A stretch of DNA of 64,000 bases. Source: GCA-2746365 sp963711255 (GTDB lineage Bacteria > Pseudomonadota > Gammaproteobacteria > SZUA-229). Both the position numbers and the translations under genes were made by a program. Positions 1-9,307 of the stretch are shown piece after piece; the first letter of the stretch is position 1, and every line of letters starts with the position of its first letter. The stretch is from NCBI GenBank assembly GCA_963711255.1, contig CAVQDO010000021.1, positions 89,729-153,728 of the forward strand, written 5' to 3'. The notes under the pieces were generated by a model. The model was not told the DNA's origin. It searched no databases and saw only the letters and a program-made list of their open reading frames with translations.

Positions 1-897
1 AATCTCGTCACGGTTGCCTGCAATAATGACAAGATTGGCAAGCTGCATCAGCTCTTCGGATTCACCATAGGCTTCGACTAAGGTATTAATGTTTTTTCTT
101 TGATCCGGCCGTGACAAAGCCAGTATCAGAGGTTTCTCCGGGTGCTGTAAAAAACGCTCGATATCTTTACAGATAGTACTTGTGCGTTCATTACCGTCAG
201 GCGGATAAAACAGATCGAGGTCAGTCCCCGGTGGTATCACCCGCATCGTATCCGGCTGGTAATAGTTATACATACCGTACTGTTCAACAATTTCCTGCTG
301 GGTACTGGTTATTATGCATTGAGAAGCACCAAGTATTTCCTCTTCAGCATCGATACGACGGGAAATATTGTAACGCTGCTCAATCATATCCCGGTTCATA
401 CCGCTGGCAAGCAAATGCTTGCGCTTGCTGCGTCCAAGTGAGTGGCCGGTATGGATTAATGGAATGCTTAGCAGGTGTGAAATACGGATGCCGACATAAC
501 CGGCATCGGCATAATGGCTGTGCACAATATCGGGAGCGTACTGCTGAGCTTTAATATACTCAAGTGCATTATCGGCAAAATTATCCAGCGAGTCCCACAG
601 TTCCTCTTTTGCAATATAACCTTCTTCACCGCAGTCGATGCGTATTATGCTCGCCTTCTCTGACAGCTTTTCAACTGGCTCGCTGTAATCATCACTTACA
701 TCTGGATCAATAATACGCCGGGTCAGCAGATCGACTTTGCCTACTTCAGGCCGTTCCCCGAGTGCGCGTAACAGTTCCGTGACATATTTTGTCTGGCCGC
801 CAGTATCAGCATCTCTGCCAAGCTCCAGGTCCTGCCCGCGGATAAGACCGTGAACACTGACTAAAATAATATAAAGTTTGTCATTTTCACAAGTCAT
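1..897 (-). CDS. Sucrose-phosphate synthase, N-terminal part (cut by window start)
   Basis: This is a GT-B retaining glycosyltransferase that would make sucrose-6-phosphate from a nucleotide glucose and fructose-6-phosphate in the cytoplasm. The 299 visible residues start at an ATG at 897. They carry the family's N-terminal signature (SVHGLIRG, ELGRDADTGGQTKYV), the HTGHSLGRSKR segment, STQQEIVEQ, and SRPDQRKNI at the start of the second Rossmann domain. These features match sucrose-phosphate synthase better than sucrose synthase, which has a long regulatory N-terminus before this point. The reading frame stays open to base 1, so the C-terminal half is outside the window. It lies 6 bases after the pgl stop and is the last visible gene of the glycogen/OPP operon, so sucrose (a common compatible solute) would be made from the same hexose phosphate pool. 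Confidence 0.85.
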   Translation of the reverse strand, partial: MTCENDKLYIILVSVHGLIRGQDLELGRDADTGGQTKYVTELLRALGERPEVGKVDLLTRRIIDPDVSDDYSEPVEKLSEKASIIRIDCGEEGYIAKEELWDSLDNFADNALEYIKAQQYAPDIVHSHYADAGYVGIRISHLLSIPLIHTGHSLGRSKRKHLLASGMNRDMIEQRYNISRRIDAEEEILGASQCIITSTQQEIVEQYGMYNYYQPDTMRVIPPGTDLDLFYPPDGNERTSTICKDIERFLQHPEKPLILALSRPDQRKNINTLVEAYGESEELMQLANLVIIAGNRDEI

Positions 898-903
898 ACA
901 GTG

Positions 904-1593
904 TTATGTTTCGTCCTCTAAGGCAGTTTTATCAACAAACCAGGCATCCGGCTCTACCCGGGCAACAGGTAAATTTTCTCCTGCCTGTATTCTTGCCAGT
1001 GCTTCACGCTTGTTGGCACCGGTTGCAATAACAATACATTCAGCCGCATTTATAAGTGCGGTTAAACCAATTGATATACGTTCAGGCGGCGCTTTAGGTG
1101 CATTGAATACCGGCACGGCACTGCGTTGATCAGCCAGCGCGGCATTACCCGGAAACAGACTGGCAGTATGTCCGTCTTCTCCCATGCCCAGCACAACAAT
1201 ATCAAACTGGCCGTTATTTTCAAGCAGCGTGTTATCAAGCAGAGCCGCATACTTTTCCGCCCCCTGCTCCGCACCTAGCTCTGCTGGCATGGCATGAAAG
1301 TTTTCAGCCACATGATCGCCCTGTGAAAACATTTTGCTGTTTATCATCGTATCATTACGCTCCGCATGCCCGACCGGGTAACAGCGTTCATCACCTGGGT
1401 ACCAGTGGATATGTTTCCAAGGCAACGTTTTCTCTGCAAGCAGTTCCAGGCAACGCGCCGGTGTCGTGCCACCGGGCAAAACCACGTGGCAAATGTCTTT
1501 TTTGGCAACACATGCTTTAATTTGATGGTACAGGTAATCAGCAGCAGTCCGCGCTACGGTTTCTGCATTGTCATGGATTTTAAAATTTAACAC
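904..1593 (-). CDS. pgl: 6-Phosphogluconolactonase (first copy)
   Basis: The enzyme hydrolyses 6-phosphogluconolactone to 6-phosphogluconate, the second step of the oxidative pentose phosphate pathway. The 229-aa protein has the short DevB/SOL-type Pgl architecture: LPGGTTPARC near residue 40, YPGDERCYPVGHAERND near 65-81, and GMGEDGHTASLFPG near 135-150. It starts 17 bases after the zwf stop, so zwf and pgl are translated in series. A second copy, pgl2, lies at 39996-40715 with the same motifs and the same gene order. No anomaly is seen in this copy. Confidence 0.93.
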   Translation of the reverse strand: MLNFKIHDNAETVARTAADYLYHQIKACVAKKDICHVVLPGGTTPARCLELLAEKTLPWKHIHWYPGDERCYPVGHAERNDTMINSKMFSQGDHVAENFHAMPAELGAEQGAEKYAALLDNTLLENNGQFDIVVLGMGEDGHTASLFPGNAALADQRSAVPVFNAPKAPPERISIGLTALINAAECIVIATGANKREALARIQAGENLPVARVEPDAWFVDKTALEDET

Positions 1594-1610
1594 GGAAATA
1601 ACAACAATAA

Positions 1611-3107
1611 TTATTTATGTATGGTGGGTTTATGCCAGCCGCCAACACAATCTTTGGTAAGTTCGTCCATCGCGGGAACATCCCAGGTGCCTGCACGGTA
1701 ACGCTCGATAGAAACCCGGTTTTTCCATGCATCGAGTATTGGCTCAACAATCTCCCATGATGACTCAACTTCGTCTGCGCGTGAAAACAAGGTGCCGTCA
1801 CCGGTGAGCACATCATGCATCAGTATCTCATAGGCATCGGCCACTTCTTCAGCATCATCTGCATAAGGTGCACGCATTACCATTTCTTCATTATCAGTAG
1901 TCAGGCCCGGCTTCTTGGCGTTCAGGCGCAACACGACGCCACCTTCTGGCTGCAGCCTGAAGACCAGTGCGTTTGCTGCCGGTACTGAAGCATGACTATC
2001 AAATAGATTAAAGGGCGGTTTTCGAAAACGAATCATGACTTCCGATGCTTTTGATTTCATGCGCTTGCCAGACCACAGAATAAACGGCACGCCCTGCCAG
2101 CGCCAGTTATCGATATAAAATCGCACAGCAGCAAATGTTTCTGTTGAAGAATCCGGTGAAACATTTTCTTCTGAAACATAAGCTGGAATATCCTTGCCCT
2201 CTATAGTGCCAGAAGCATATTGCGCAGAAACCGTCTGAAATTTAATTTGATCAGGTTTGATGCTGCGTATCGCGCTCAACACTTTCATTTTTTCATCGCG
2301 AACGGCATCAGCAGTAAATTCAACTGGCGGCTCCATTGCCACCAGCGTCATCATCTGCATCAGGTGGCTTTGAATCATATCGCGTAAAGCGCCTGACTTT
2401 TCATAGTACTTGGCGCGGTATTCAATGCCAAGTGTTTCTGAGGTTGATATCTGAATATGATCAATGTAATTACGGTTCCATAATGGTTCCATGATGCTAT
2501 TGGCAAAACGGTACACCAGCAGGTTCTGCACACTTTCCTTGCCCAGGTAATGGTCGATTCGATAGATCTGGTTTTCATGGAATACTGACTGCAGTTCTGC
2601 ATTCAGTTCACGCGCACTTTCAAGGTTGTTGCCAAAAGGTTTTTCAATCACCAGCCTGCGGTAACCTTCTGTTTCGTTTGCCAGGTCAGCCTTATGCAGG
2701 CCCTGTGTCACCTTGCCGTACCATTCCGGTGGAATGGCGCAATAGAACATGGCGTTTTTTTTGCCGCCCAGTGTTTCCAGTGAATCCGCAAGACGAGTGT
2801 ATGTCTGATCGTCACCAAGGTCGCCGGGCACCATAATCAGGCGTGAAAGAAATTCCTGCCATTTGCTGTCATCTGCTACAACTTCGGGTGCAAACTGCTG
2901 CATGCCTTCACGAACCAGGCTGTGCCATATTTCCTCGGTACGATTATTAACCACGCCGACTATGCGGCTATCAGTATGCACCAGGCCGCAACGCAACATA
3001 CGCACCAGTGCCGGCATCAGTTTACGTTTACTCAGGTCACCGGTAACACCAAAAATAACGATATTAGTCGGTTCAGCCGTTTGTATTTCCTGATCAGCAG
3101 TTAACAT
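1611..3107 (-). CDS. zwf: Glucose-6-phosphate 1-dehydrogenase (first copy)
   Basis: The enzyme oxidises glucose-6-phosphate to 6-phosphogluconolactone and normally yields NADPH. The 498-aa length is standard for bacterial Zwf. It has an N-terminal nucleotide-binding loop (FGVTGDLSKRKL, residues about 19-30) and the catalytic/substrate motif RIDHYLGKESVQNL (about 183-196), followed by the usual C-terminal beta-sheet domain. It lies between glgP and pgl in the glycogen operon, so glucose-1-phosphate released from glycogen can be oxidised after conversion to glucose-6-phosphate. A second 498-aa Zwf at 40708-42204 is clearly paralogous, sharing long identical blocks around the active site. Confidence 0.95.
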   Translation of the reverse strand: MLTADQEIQTAEPTNIVIFGVTGDLSKRKLMPALVRMLRCGLVHTDSRIVGVVNNRTEEIWHSLVREGMQQFAPEVVADDSKWQEFLSRLIMVPGDLGDDQTYTRLADSLETLGGKKNAMFYCAIPPEWYGKVTQGLHKADLANETEGYRRLVIEKPFGNNLESARELNAELQSVFHENQIYRIDHYLGKESVQNLLVYRFANSIMEPLWNRNYIDHIQISTSETLGIEYRAKYYEKSGALRDMIQSHLMQMMTLVAMEPPVEFTADAVRDEKMKVLSAIRSIKPDQIKFQTVSAQYASGTIEGKDIPAYVSEENVSPDSSTETFAAVRFYIDNWRWQGVPFILWSGKRMKSKASEVMIRFRKPPFNLFDSHASVPAANALVFRLQPEGGVVLRLNAKKPGLTTDNEEMVMRAPYADDAEEVADAYEILMHDVLTGDGTLFSRADEVESSWEIVEPILDAWKNRVSIERYRAGTWDVPAMDELTKDCVGGWHKPTIHK

Positions 3108-3182
3108 TAAACAAACTCCTTACTACTTTTTTTATTATTCGTCGCTGATGCTAGTTATCAATGCGAACGTAACGTTTATCGA

Positions 3183-3563
3183 TTAAAGCTTCCAGATATC
3201 ATCATTGTATTCCTGCATGGTTCTGTCCGTAGAGAAATAACCGCTGCTGGCAGTGTTGAGTATGCTTTTATGTACCCAGTCTTCCCGGTCACGATAACAT
3301 GCTGCCGCATTTTTCTGGCAATCAATATAGCTGCGGAAATCAGCAAGTGTTAACCATGGATCATTCGGGCTCTTTATCGAAGCAATAATGTCATGAAAAA
3401 TATCAGGTTCAAACAAATTGAAGTGGCCGCTTTCCAGCAAGTTCATTACCGCCTGGAGATCAGGATCATTATCAATAAAACTTTGTGGTTGATAATGCCC
3501 CTTCATTGCCGCAACTTCATCTTCTTTCAGCCCAAACAGGAAAGAAGTTTTCTTCACCAACAT
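3183..3563 (-). CDS. glgP: Glycogen phosphorylase, C-terminal fragment after a frameshift
   Basis: This frame encodes the last roughly 115 residues of glycogen phosphorylase. From FLFGLKEDEV onward it continues the sequence expected after the main glgP frame (3517-5658), including the helical tail with DPWLTLADFRSYI and the terminal SSGYFSTDRTMQEYNDDIW. The first residues before FLFG belong to the overlap and are not real protein. Removing one base of the two-base run at 3539-3540 joins the frames into an 824-aa protein, close to the 815 aa of E. coli GlgP. The fragment has no start signal of its own. It is either a sequence error or a genuine truncation of the 3' end. Confidence 0.8.
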   Translation of the reverse strand: MLVKKTSFLFGLKEDEVAAMKGHYQPQSFIDNDPDLQAVMNLLESGHFNLFEPDIFHDIIASIKSPNDPWLTLADFRSYIDCQKNAAACYRDREDWVHKSILNTASSGYFSTDRTMQEYNDDIWKL

Positions 3564-5658
3564 GTTCCAGTATTTCTATATTAGCGCCGTCATAAGTACC
3601 GATGGTTAGCGCACCATTCATCATGAACTTCATATTGCCGGTGCCGGACGCTTCTTTGCCCGCGGTTGAAATCTGTTCAGACAGGTCAGTACCCGGACAG
3701 ATAATTTCCATCGCCGAAACATTGTAATTTGGTAAAAATGCTACTTTGAGCAAGGACTCGGCATCCGGATCACTGTTAATTATATCGGCAACGTTGTTCA
3801 CCAGTTTAATTAACAGCTTCGCCATATGGTAACCCGGCGCAGCCTTGCCGCCGATCAGCACATTACGCGGCGTCCAGTCTTTTGTGTCACCACTTTTTAT
3901 TCGGTTATACAAATGTATAACGTGCAGTATATTCAGCAGCTGACGCTTATATTCATGTATACGTTTTACCTGCACGTCGAACATAGCCTCTGGGTTAAAC
4001 TGGACACCGCTAACATCAAGTACCAGCTCTGCCAGTCGGGCTTTATTCGCCTGCTTTATTTCGAACCATTTTTTATGAAATTCTTCATTGCCACTACCGG
4101 CACAATCTTTCAGGTAACGAATATGAGACAGATCAGATACCCATTCATAGCCTATCTGCTGGGTAATTAATTCAGTCATAAGCGGATTCGCACGTGCTAT
4201 CCAGCGTCGGGGCGTTACACCATTGGTTTTGTTATTAAACTTCTTCGGCCACAGCTCATAAAAATCTTTGAATAAGCCCTCGCACAATAATTCAGAATGC
4301 AACCTTGCTACGCCATTAATAGAAAAACTGCCGACGATGGCAAGATAGGCCATACGCACCTGTTTGCCATTGTTCTCTTCGATGATGGACATTCTTGTTT
4401 GCCTGTCAGTGTCACCCGGCCACTTCAGTGCAACATCATGAAGAAATAGTTTATTGATCTGGTAAATAATCTCCATCAGGCGGGGCAGTAAACGCTCCAT
4501 TAACGAAACTGGCCAGCGCTCCAGCGCTTCGGGCAGTAAAGTATGGTTGGTATATGCCATGGTTTTCGTGGTGATCGCCCACGCTTCATCCCAGAGCAGG
4601 TGTTTTTCATCCAGCAGGAGACGCATTAACTCAGCCACGGCAATTGTTGGATGGGTATCATTCATCTGGAAGACATTTAGCTCGGCGAATCTTGAATAGT
4701 CGTTACCTTCAACTTCCTCCCACAACCTGATGACATCCTTCAACGTCGCCGAAGCAAGAAAATACTGCTGCCGGAGCCTCAGCTCTTTACCACATTCACT
4801 GGCATCATTCGGATATAACACCATTGAAATATGTTCAGCATCATTTTTAGATTCCACCGCATCGGCATAATCACCCGCGTTAAATTCATCCAGATTGAAA
4901 ACATTGGTTGCCGTAGCTTTCCATAGCCTTAGCGTATTGATATTTTCATTCCGGTAGCCGGAGATAGGCATGTCATAGGGTATCGCAACCACGTCATTGG
5001 TTTCGACCCAGCGTACCCGGTGAACACCTTCCGGGTCTCTAAAATGTTCAGTGCGGCCGCCAAAATGAATAAGCTGTTCATATTCGGGGCGGGATACTTC
5101 CCAGGGGTTGCCATCACGTAACCAGTGGTCCGGTTCTTCTACCTGGTAACCTTCTTTGATCACCTGCCTGAACATACCGTATTCATAGCGAATACCATAA
5201 CCAATCACTGGCAATTCAAGGGTTGCACAGCTATCCATAAAGCAGGCAGCCAGTCTGCCCAGACCGCCGTTACCCAGACCGGCATCCGGTTCCTCTTCCA
5301 TCAGGTCTTCAAGTTCAACAGAAAAATTATCCAGCGCTTCACGCGTTTCTTTTTCAATATCCAGGTTCAGCAAATGGTTGCCTAATGCACGGCCAATGAG
5401 AAATTCGAGCGACATGTAGTACGCTTTTCGCACACCGGGCTGCTTGTGACGCTGCCATGTATTACTCCAGCGAGCCATGATACGGTCACGAATAGTCAAC
5501 GACATCGCTTCATAGATATAAAATGGAACGCAGCCCATAAAGTGGCCAAGATGGTTTCTCAGATAACGGTGGAAGCCTTCAGACAATGAACGGCTGTCTG
5601 CCTGTAATGGTTCCATTTCCGGAATACTGCTCGTGTCTACCCAGTTCTTTTTTGTCAT
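3517..5658 (-). CDS. glgP: Glycogen/starch phosphorylase, main frame (frameshifted near 3540)
   Basis: A pyridoxal-phosphate enzyme that removes glucose-1-phosphate from the non-reducing ends of glycogen. The 713-aa frame holds the N-terminal regulatory/catalytic region (MSLEFLIGRALGNHLLN near residues 82-98, GNGGLGRLAACFMDS near 129-143), the phosphate-binding KRIHEYKRQLLN, and the PLP-lysine motif EASGTGNMKFMMNGALTIG close to the end. The frame then runs out of family sequence into a short unrelated tail and stops. The missing C-terminus is in the next frame at 3183-3563. PLP and active-site residues lie before the break, but loss of the terminal 110 residues would probably destabilise the fold. 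Its context between glgA and zwf fits glycogen breakdown into the OPP pathway. Confidence 0.93.
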   Translation of the reverse strand: MTKKNWVDTSSIPEMEPLQADSRSLSEGFHRYLRNHLGHFMGCVPFYIYEAMSLTIRDRIMARWSNTWQRHKQPGVRKAYYMSLEFLIGRALGNHLLNLDIEKETREALDNFSVELEDLMEEEPDAGLGNGGLGRLAACFMDSCATLELPVIGYGIRYEYGMFRQVIKEGYQVEEPDHWLRDGNPWEVSRPEYEQLIHFGGRTEHFRDPEGVHRVRWVETNDVVAIPYDMPISGYRNENINTLRLWKATATNVFNLDEFNAGDYADAVESKNDAEHISMVLYPNDASECGKELRLRQQYFLASATLKDVIRLWEEVEGNDYSRFAELNVFQMNDTHPTIAVAELMRLLLDEKHLLWDEAWAITTKTMAYTNHTLLPEALERWPVSLMERLLPRLMEIIYQINKLFLHDVALKWPGDTDRQTRMSIIEENNGKQVRMAYLAIVGSFSINGVARLHSELLCEGLFKDFYELWPKKFNNKTNGVTPRRWIARANPLMTELITQQIGYEWVSDLSHIRYLKDCAGSGNEEFHKKWFEIKQANKARLAELVLDVSGVQFNPEAMFDVQVKRIHEYKRQLLNILHVIHLYNRIKSGDTKDWTPRNVLIGGKAAPGYHMAKLLIKLVNNVADIINSDPDAESLLKVAFLPNYNVSAMEIICPGTDLSEQISTAGKEASGTGNMKFMMNGALTIGTYDGANIEILEHVGEENFFPVWAERR

Positions 5659-5681
5659 AGTATTTTAGTTTTCTAGATTGG

Positions 5682-7145
5682 TTATTTTTGGTACAACGCC
5701 TGATACTTTCTTGCACTGGATTCCCAGCCAAGTTCCTGGCGCATTGCAGTTTCACAAATCTGCTGCCATTGTTCAGGTTTTTTATAAAGTGCGATGGCAT
5801 CTTTAACCGTTGCCAGTAATGATTCTGAACTTATTTCAGTGGTTACAAAACCATTCGCTGTTTTATTTTTTAATGTTTGCGCTGTTGCATTTGTCACTGT
5901 ATCCGCAAGTCCGCCGGTGTTGGTTACTACCGGCGGGGTGCCATAGCGCAAACTATACATCTGGTTCAAACCGCATGGCTCAAAACGTGATGGCATCAGA
6001 AACATATCACTCCCCGCTTCTACCTGGTGTGCAAAATCTTCAGAGTAGCCGATATGCACATGTAGACGTTCCGGATATTTCTCGGCCAGTTTCCTTAACT
6101 CTGCTTCGTAAAGCATGTGACCCGAGCCAAGAATGACCATCACCGCATCAGTATCGTCAAATAGATCCTGTAGCATTCCTGTTATCAGGTCTACGCCTTT
6201 TTGCTCAACCAGCCTGCCGATAAATCCCAGCAATGGTGCTTTTGTTATAGCCAGACCAGCCTTTTTCAGGCAGTCATTTTTATTAATCAGTTTGCCAGTC
6301 ATCCATGTCTGTTTTGCGCCCGGTTTTTTAATATCGTAATTCATACTGATATGATCATCTGTTGCCGGATTCCAGATATCCAGATCGATGCCATTCAGAA
6401 TGCCACTTAGTTTATCACCGAGATTCTGCAATACACCTTCAAAACGGCAGCCATATTCTACCGTGCAAATTTCTTTGGCATACGTCGGGCTGACGGTAGT
6501 AACATGATCCGCAAAAATCATTGCTGCCTTTAACATCGAGAATCCGCCATAAAACTCCACATAATCCGGTGACCACCACTCTGGTGGTAAACCCAGCGAA
6601 GTAAAGTCAGCGTGAGAGAAAAATCCATCATAGGCCAGGTTATGAATAGTGAAAACTGTTTTTGGGCGTGGGTGAGACATACTGAGAAACGCCGGAACCA
6701 GTCCTGCCTGCCAGTCATGGCAATGTACCACATCAGGTTTCCAGTCCACCCCGGGTATACCTTTCGCCAGTTGCGCAACAGCGCGGCTAAAAACAGTAAA
6801 GCGCTCGGCATTATCCGGCCAGTTAAAACCATCGGAATGCACATAAGGATTGCCCGCCCGGTCAAACAGTGCCGGTACGTCAATCAGGTATAAATAATCA
6901 CCCAGACCATCCTGGTGCGCCTGTAAAAGATTTACCCGGTGAGTAACGCCGACACCGGGCAAGTCCCAGTAACCCAGTTCTTTTAAAGAATCCACTGAAG
7001 CCAGTACATCGCGGTAAGCCGGCAGCACCAGGCGAACATCGTCACCCAGCTGATTGAGTGCAACAGGCAAGCTGTGCACCACATCACCCAAACCGCCTGT
7101 TTTTATGAAAGGAAACGCCTCACTGGCGGCAAATAAAATATTCAA
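5682..7145 (-). CDS. glgA: Glycogen synthase (ADP-glucose type)
   Basis: A GT5 glucosyltransferase that extends alpha-1,4-glucan chains from ADP-glucose. The 487-aa protein has the N-terminal ADP-glucose motif KTGGLGDVVHSLP (residues about 16-28), HCHDWQAGLVPAF in the first Rossmann domain, and in the second domain GRLVEQKGVDL, SRFEPCGLNQMYSLRYGTPP and the C-terminal NTGGLADTV. Length is close to E. coli GlgA (477 aa). Its start codon overlaps the glgB stop by 4 bases (ATGA), a sign of translational coupling, and glgP follows 23 bases downstream. Confidence 0.96.
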   Translation of the reverse strand: MNILFAASEAFPFIKTGGLGDVVHSLPVALNQLGDDVRLVLPAYRDVLASVDSLKELGYWDLPGVGVTHRVNLLQAHQDGLGDYLYLIDVPALFDRAGNPYVHSDGFNWPDNAERFTVFSRAVAQLAKGIPGVDWKPDVVHCHDWQAGLVPAFLSMSHPRPKTVFTIHNLAYDGFFSHADFTSLGLPPEWWSPDYVEFYGGFSMLKAAMIFADHVTTVSPTYAKEICTVEYGCRFEGVLQNLGDKLSGILNGIDLDIWNPATDDHISMNYDIKKPGAKQTWMTGKLINKNDCLKKAGLAITKAPLLGFIGRLVEQKGVDLITGMLQDLFDDTDAVMVILGSGHMLYEAELRKLAEKYPERLHVHIGYSEDFAHQVEAGSDMFLMPSRFEPCGLNQMYSLRYGTPPVVTNTGGLADTVTNATAQTLKNKTANGFVTTEISSESLLATVKDAIALYKKPEQWQQICETAMRQELGWESSARKYQALYQK

Positions 7146-9307
7146 ACTTTCTTCTTCTCCAGAAACAATGCTGCTAATGGCGGTATCGTCAGACTTAGCA
7201 CATGTTCGAAACCGTGATCGCTTTGCTCACTGCTTTGCAACTCTGTATTTCCCATATTCGATCCGCCATACCAGGCAGCATCTGAATTTAGAACTTCTTT
7301 GTAAGTGCCCGCTTCCGGAACACCGATAACATAATTTTCTCTTGGTACCGGGGTAAAATTAAATACACAGATTATGAATTCGTTCTGTGAACGCCGAATG
7401 AATGCCATCACGGAATTTGCCGCATCGTCACAACTGATCCACTGAAAACCCTGACCATCAAAATCATAAACGTGCATAGCGGGATTTGTACGATAAATAT
7501 TATTCAGGTCAGTAACAAGATTCGTCAGGCCGGCATGTTTATCAATACCTGAAACCATCCAGTCCAGCTGTTTGCTTTCATTCCATTCATCCCACTGGCC
7601 AAACTCACCACCCATGAATAATAATTTTTTGCCCGGATGTGCATAGTGGTAGGCATACAGTACGCGCAAATTCGCAAACCGCTGCCAGTTATCACCCGGC
7701 ATTTTGTCCAGCATACTGCGTTTCATATGCACCACTTCATCATGCGACAGCGGCAGTATAAAATTTTCGCTGTATGCATATAACTGGCTGAAGGTCAGCT
7801 GATTTTGATGAAACTGGCGATACACAGGATCGGTCTGTGCATAGTTAAGGGTGTCGTGCATCCAGCCCATATTCCACTTCATGGAGAAACCCAGTCCGCC
7901 CAGGTCGGTCGGCCGTGAAACCTTTGGCCAGTCGGTGCTTTCTTCCGCCAGGGTAACCACACCCGGAAACTCTGCATGCACCACTTCGTTCAGGATACGT
8001 AAAAAATCAATGGCTTCAAGATGTTCACGGCCACCATAGGCATTAGGTGACCAGTTTCCGTGTTCCCGCGAGTAGTCCAGGTAAAGCATGGATGCCACGG
8101 CATCAACACGCAGACCGTCAATATGAAATTCCTGTATCCAGTAAACCGCGTTAGCGATAAGAAAGTTTCGCACTTCATTACGGCTGTAATTAAAAATCAA
8201 AGTTCCCCAGTCCAGGTGCTGGCCTTTATTGGGGTCGCCATATTCATAACAGGCTTCGCCGGTAAAACGGGCCAGTGCAAATTCATCACGAGGAAAATGT
8301 GCCGGCACCCAGTCAAGAATGACACCGATGCCATTATCATGCGCTGTGTCTATAAGGTAACGCAGTTCTTCGGCACTTCCATGACGGGATGTTGGTGCAT
8401 AATAGCCACTTACCTGGTAACCCCAGGACTGATCCAGCGGGTGTTCAGTGAAGGGCAAAAACTCGATATGGGTGTAACCCAGTTTTTTTACATAAGGCAC
8501 TAACTGCTCGGCAAGTTCGGTATAACTGTAAAAACTGCCATCATCATGACGTCGCCAGGAGCCGGCATGCACTTCATAAATCGACATCGGTTGATGCAGC
8601 CACTGCCAGTTTTTTCGTTGCTCCATCCATGCCTTGTCCTTCCACTGGTAAGCATCGATAACAGGAATTTTACTGGTTGTATCCGGACGCAGACCCATTG
8701 AGCGAGAGTAAGGGTCTGTCTTCTGCAGGATTTCATCGTGGTGGGTACGAATTTCAAATTTGTAATTATCCTGTGCACTCAATCCCGGAATAAACAATTC
8801 CCATACGCCGGAACCGCCACGGTTTCTCATCGGATGGCGTAAGCCGTGCCAGCCATTAAAATCGCCAATAACGCTTACTCGTTTTACATTAGGTGCCCAC
8901 ACTGCAAACAGGCAGCCATCAACGCCATCTATTGTTTTCAGATGCGCACCGAGGATTCGATAAATATGCAGGTGCATTCCCGCGGTAAATAAATTCAGGT
9001 CAAACTCGCTTAGAATGGGCTGAAAACTGTACGGCGAAATAACTTCATGCGTCTGCTTTGTGCCTTTCTCAAGCCAGCGTAATTTATAATGCTGCGGCAG
9101 TGAATCTTTCTGCGTTTTGCTGAGTTTTATTTCAAAGGTATCAGTGCCCTCGAAGCGGGTCATAGTGCCGACATTATCCAGTTCTACTGTTTCAGCCGAG
9201 GGCATAAACGCGCGCACAACAAAACCGGGGCGTGCCGGGTGTATACCCAGCCATTCAAACGGATCATGGTGCCAGCCATGCTGTATTCTTGTTAACGCTT
9301 CAACCAT
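7142..9307 (-). CDS. glgB: 1,4-alpha-glucan branching enzyme
   Basis: A GH13 enzyme that introduces alpha-1,6 branches into glycogen. At 721 aa it matches the long GlgB form (E. coli 728 aa): an N-terminal CBM48-like part beginning HDPFEWLGIHP, a second beta module (FAVWAPNVKRVSVIGDFNGW near residue 135), then the catalytic barrel with GVILDWVPAHFPRD, the nucleophile motif DGLRVDAVASMLYLDY, the acid/base segment LAEESTDWP and the LSHDEVVH motif. It overlaps glgA by 4 bases and malQ by 8 bases, so it is embedded in the operon. No catalytic residue is missing. Confidence 0.96.
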   Translation of the reverse strand: MVEALTRIQHGWHHDPFEWLGIHPARPGFVVRAFMPSAETVELDNVGTMTRFEGTDTFEIKLSKTQKDSLPQHYKLRWLEKGTKQTHEVISPYSFQPILSEFDLNLFTAGMHLHIYRILGAHLKTIDGVDGCLFAVWAPNVKRVSVIGDFNGWHGLRHPMRNRGGSGVWELFIPGLSAQDNYKFEIRTHHDEILQKTDPYSRSMGLRPDTTSKIPVIDAYQWKDKAWMEQRKNWQWLHQPMSIYEVHAGSWRRHDDGSFYSYTELAEQLVPYVKKLGYTHIEFLPFTEHPLDQSWGYQVSGYYAPTSRHGSAEELRYLIDTAHDNGIGVILDWVPAHFPRDEFALARFTGEACYEYGDPNKGQHLDWGTLIFNYSRNEVRNFLIANAVYWIQEFHIDGLRVDAVASMLYLDYSREHGNWSPNAYGGREHLEAIDFLRILNEVVHAEFPGVVTLAEESTDWPKVSRPTDLGGLGFSMKWNMGWMHDTLNYAQTDPVYRQFHQNQLTFSQLYAYSENFILPLSHDEVVHMKRSMLDKMPGDNWQRFANLRVLYAYHYAHPGKKLLFMGGEFGQWDEWNESKQLDWMVSGIDKHAGLTNLVTDLNNIYRTNPAMHVYDFDGQGFQWISCDDAANSVMAFIRRSQNEFIICVFNFTPVPRENYVIGVPEAGTYKEVLNSDAAWYGGSNMGNTELQSSEQSDHGFEHVLSLTIPPLAALFLEKKKV

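Noticed and set aside
1..897. Sucrose synthase instead of sucrose-phosphate synthase
   Set aside because: The protein begins directly at the catalytic SVHGLIRG region without the long N-terminal regulatory domain of sucrose synthase.
3826..4170. 114-aa plus-strand frame inside glgP
   Set aside because: It is antisense to conserved phosphorylase sequence and lacks family features.
8060..8503. 147-aa plus-strand frame inside glgB
   Set aside because: It is a shadow of the branching-enzyme gene; glgB motifs cover the same bases.
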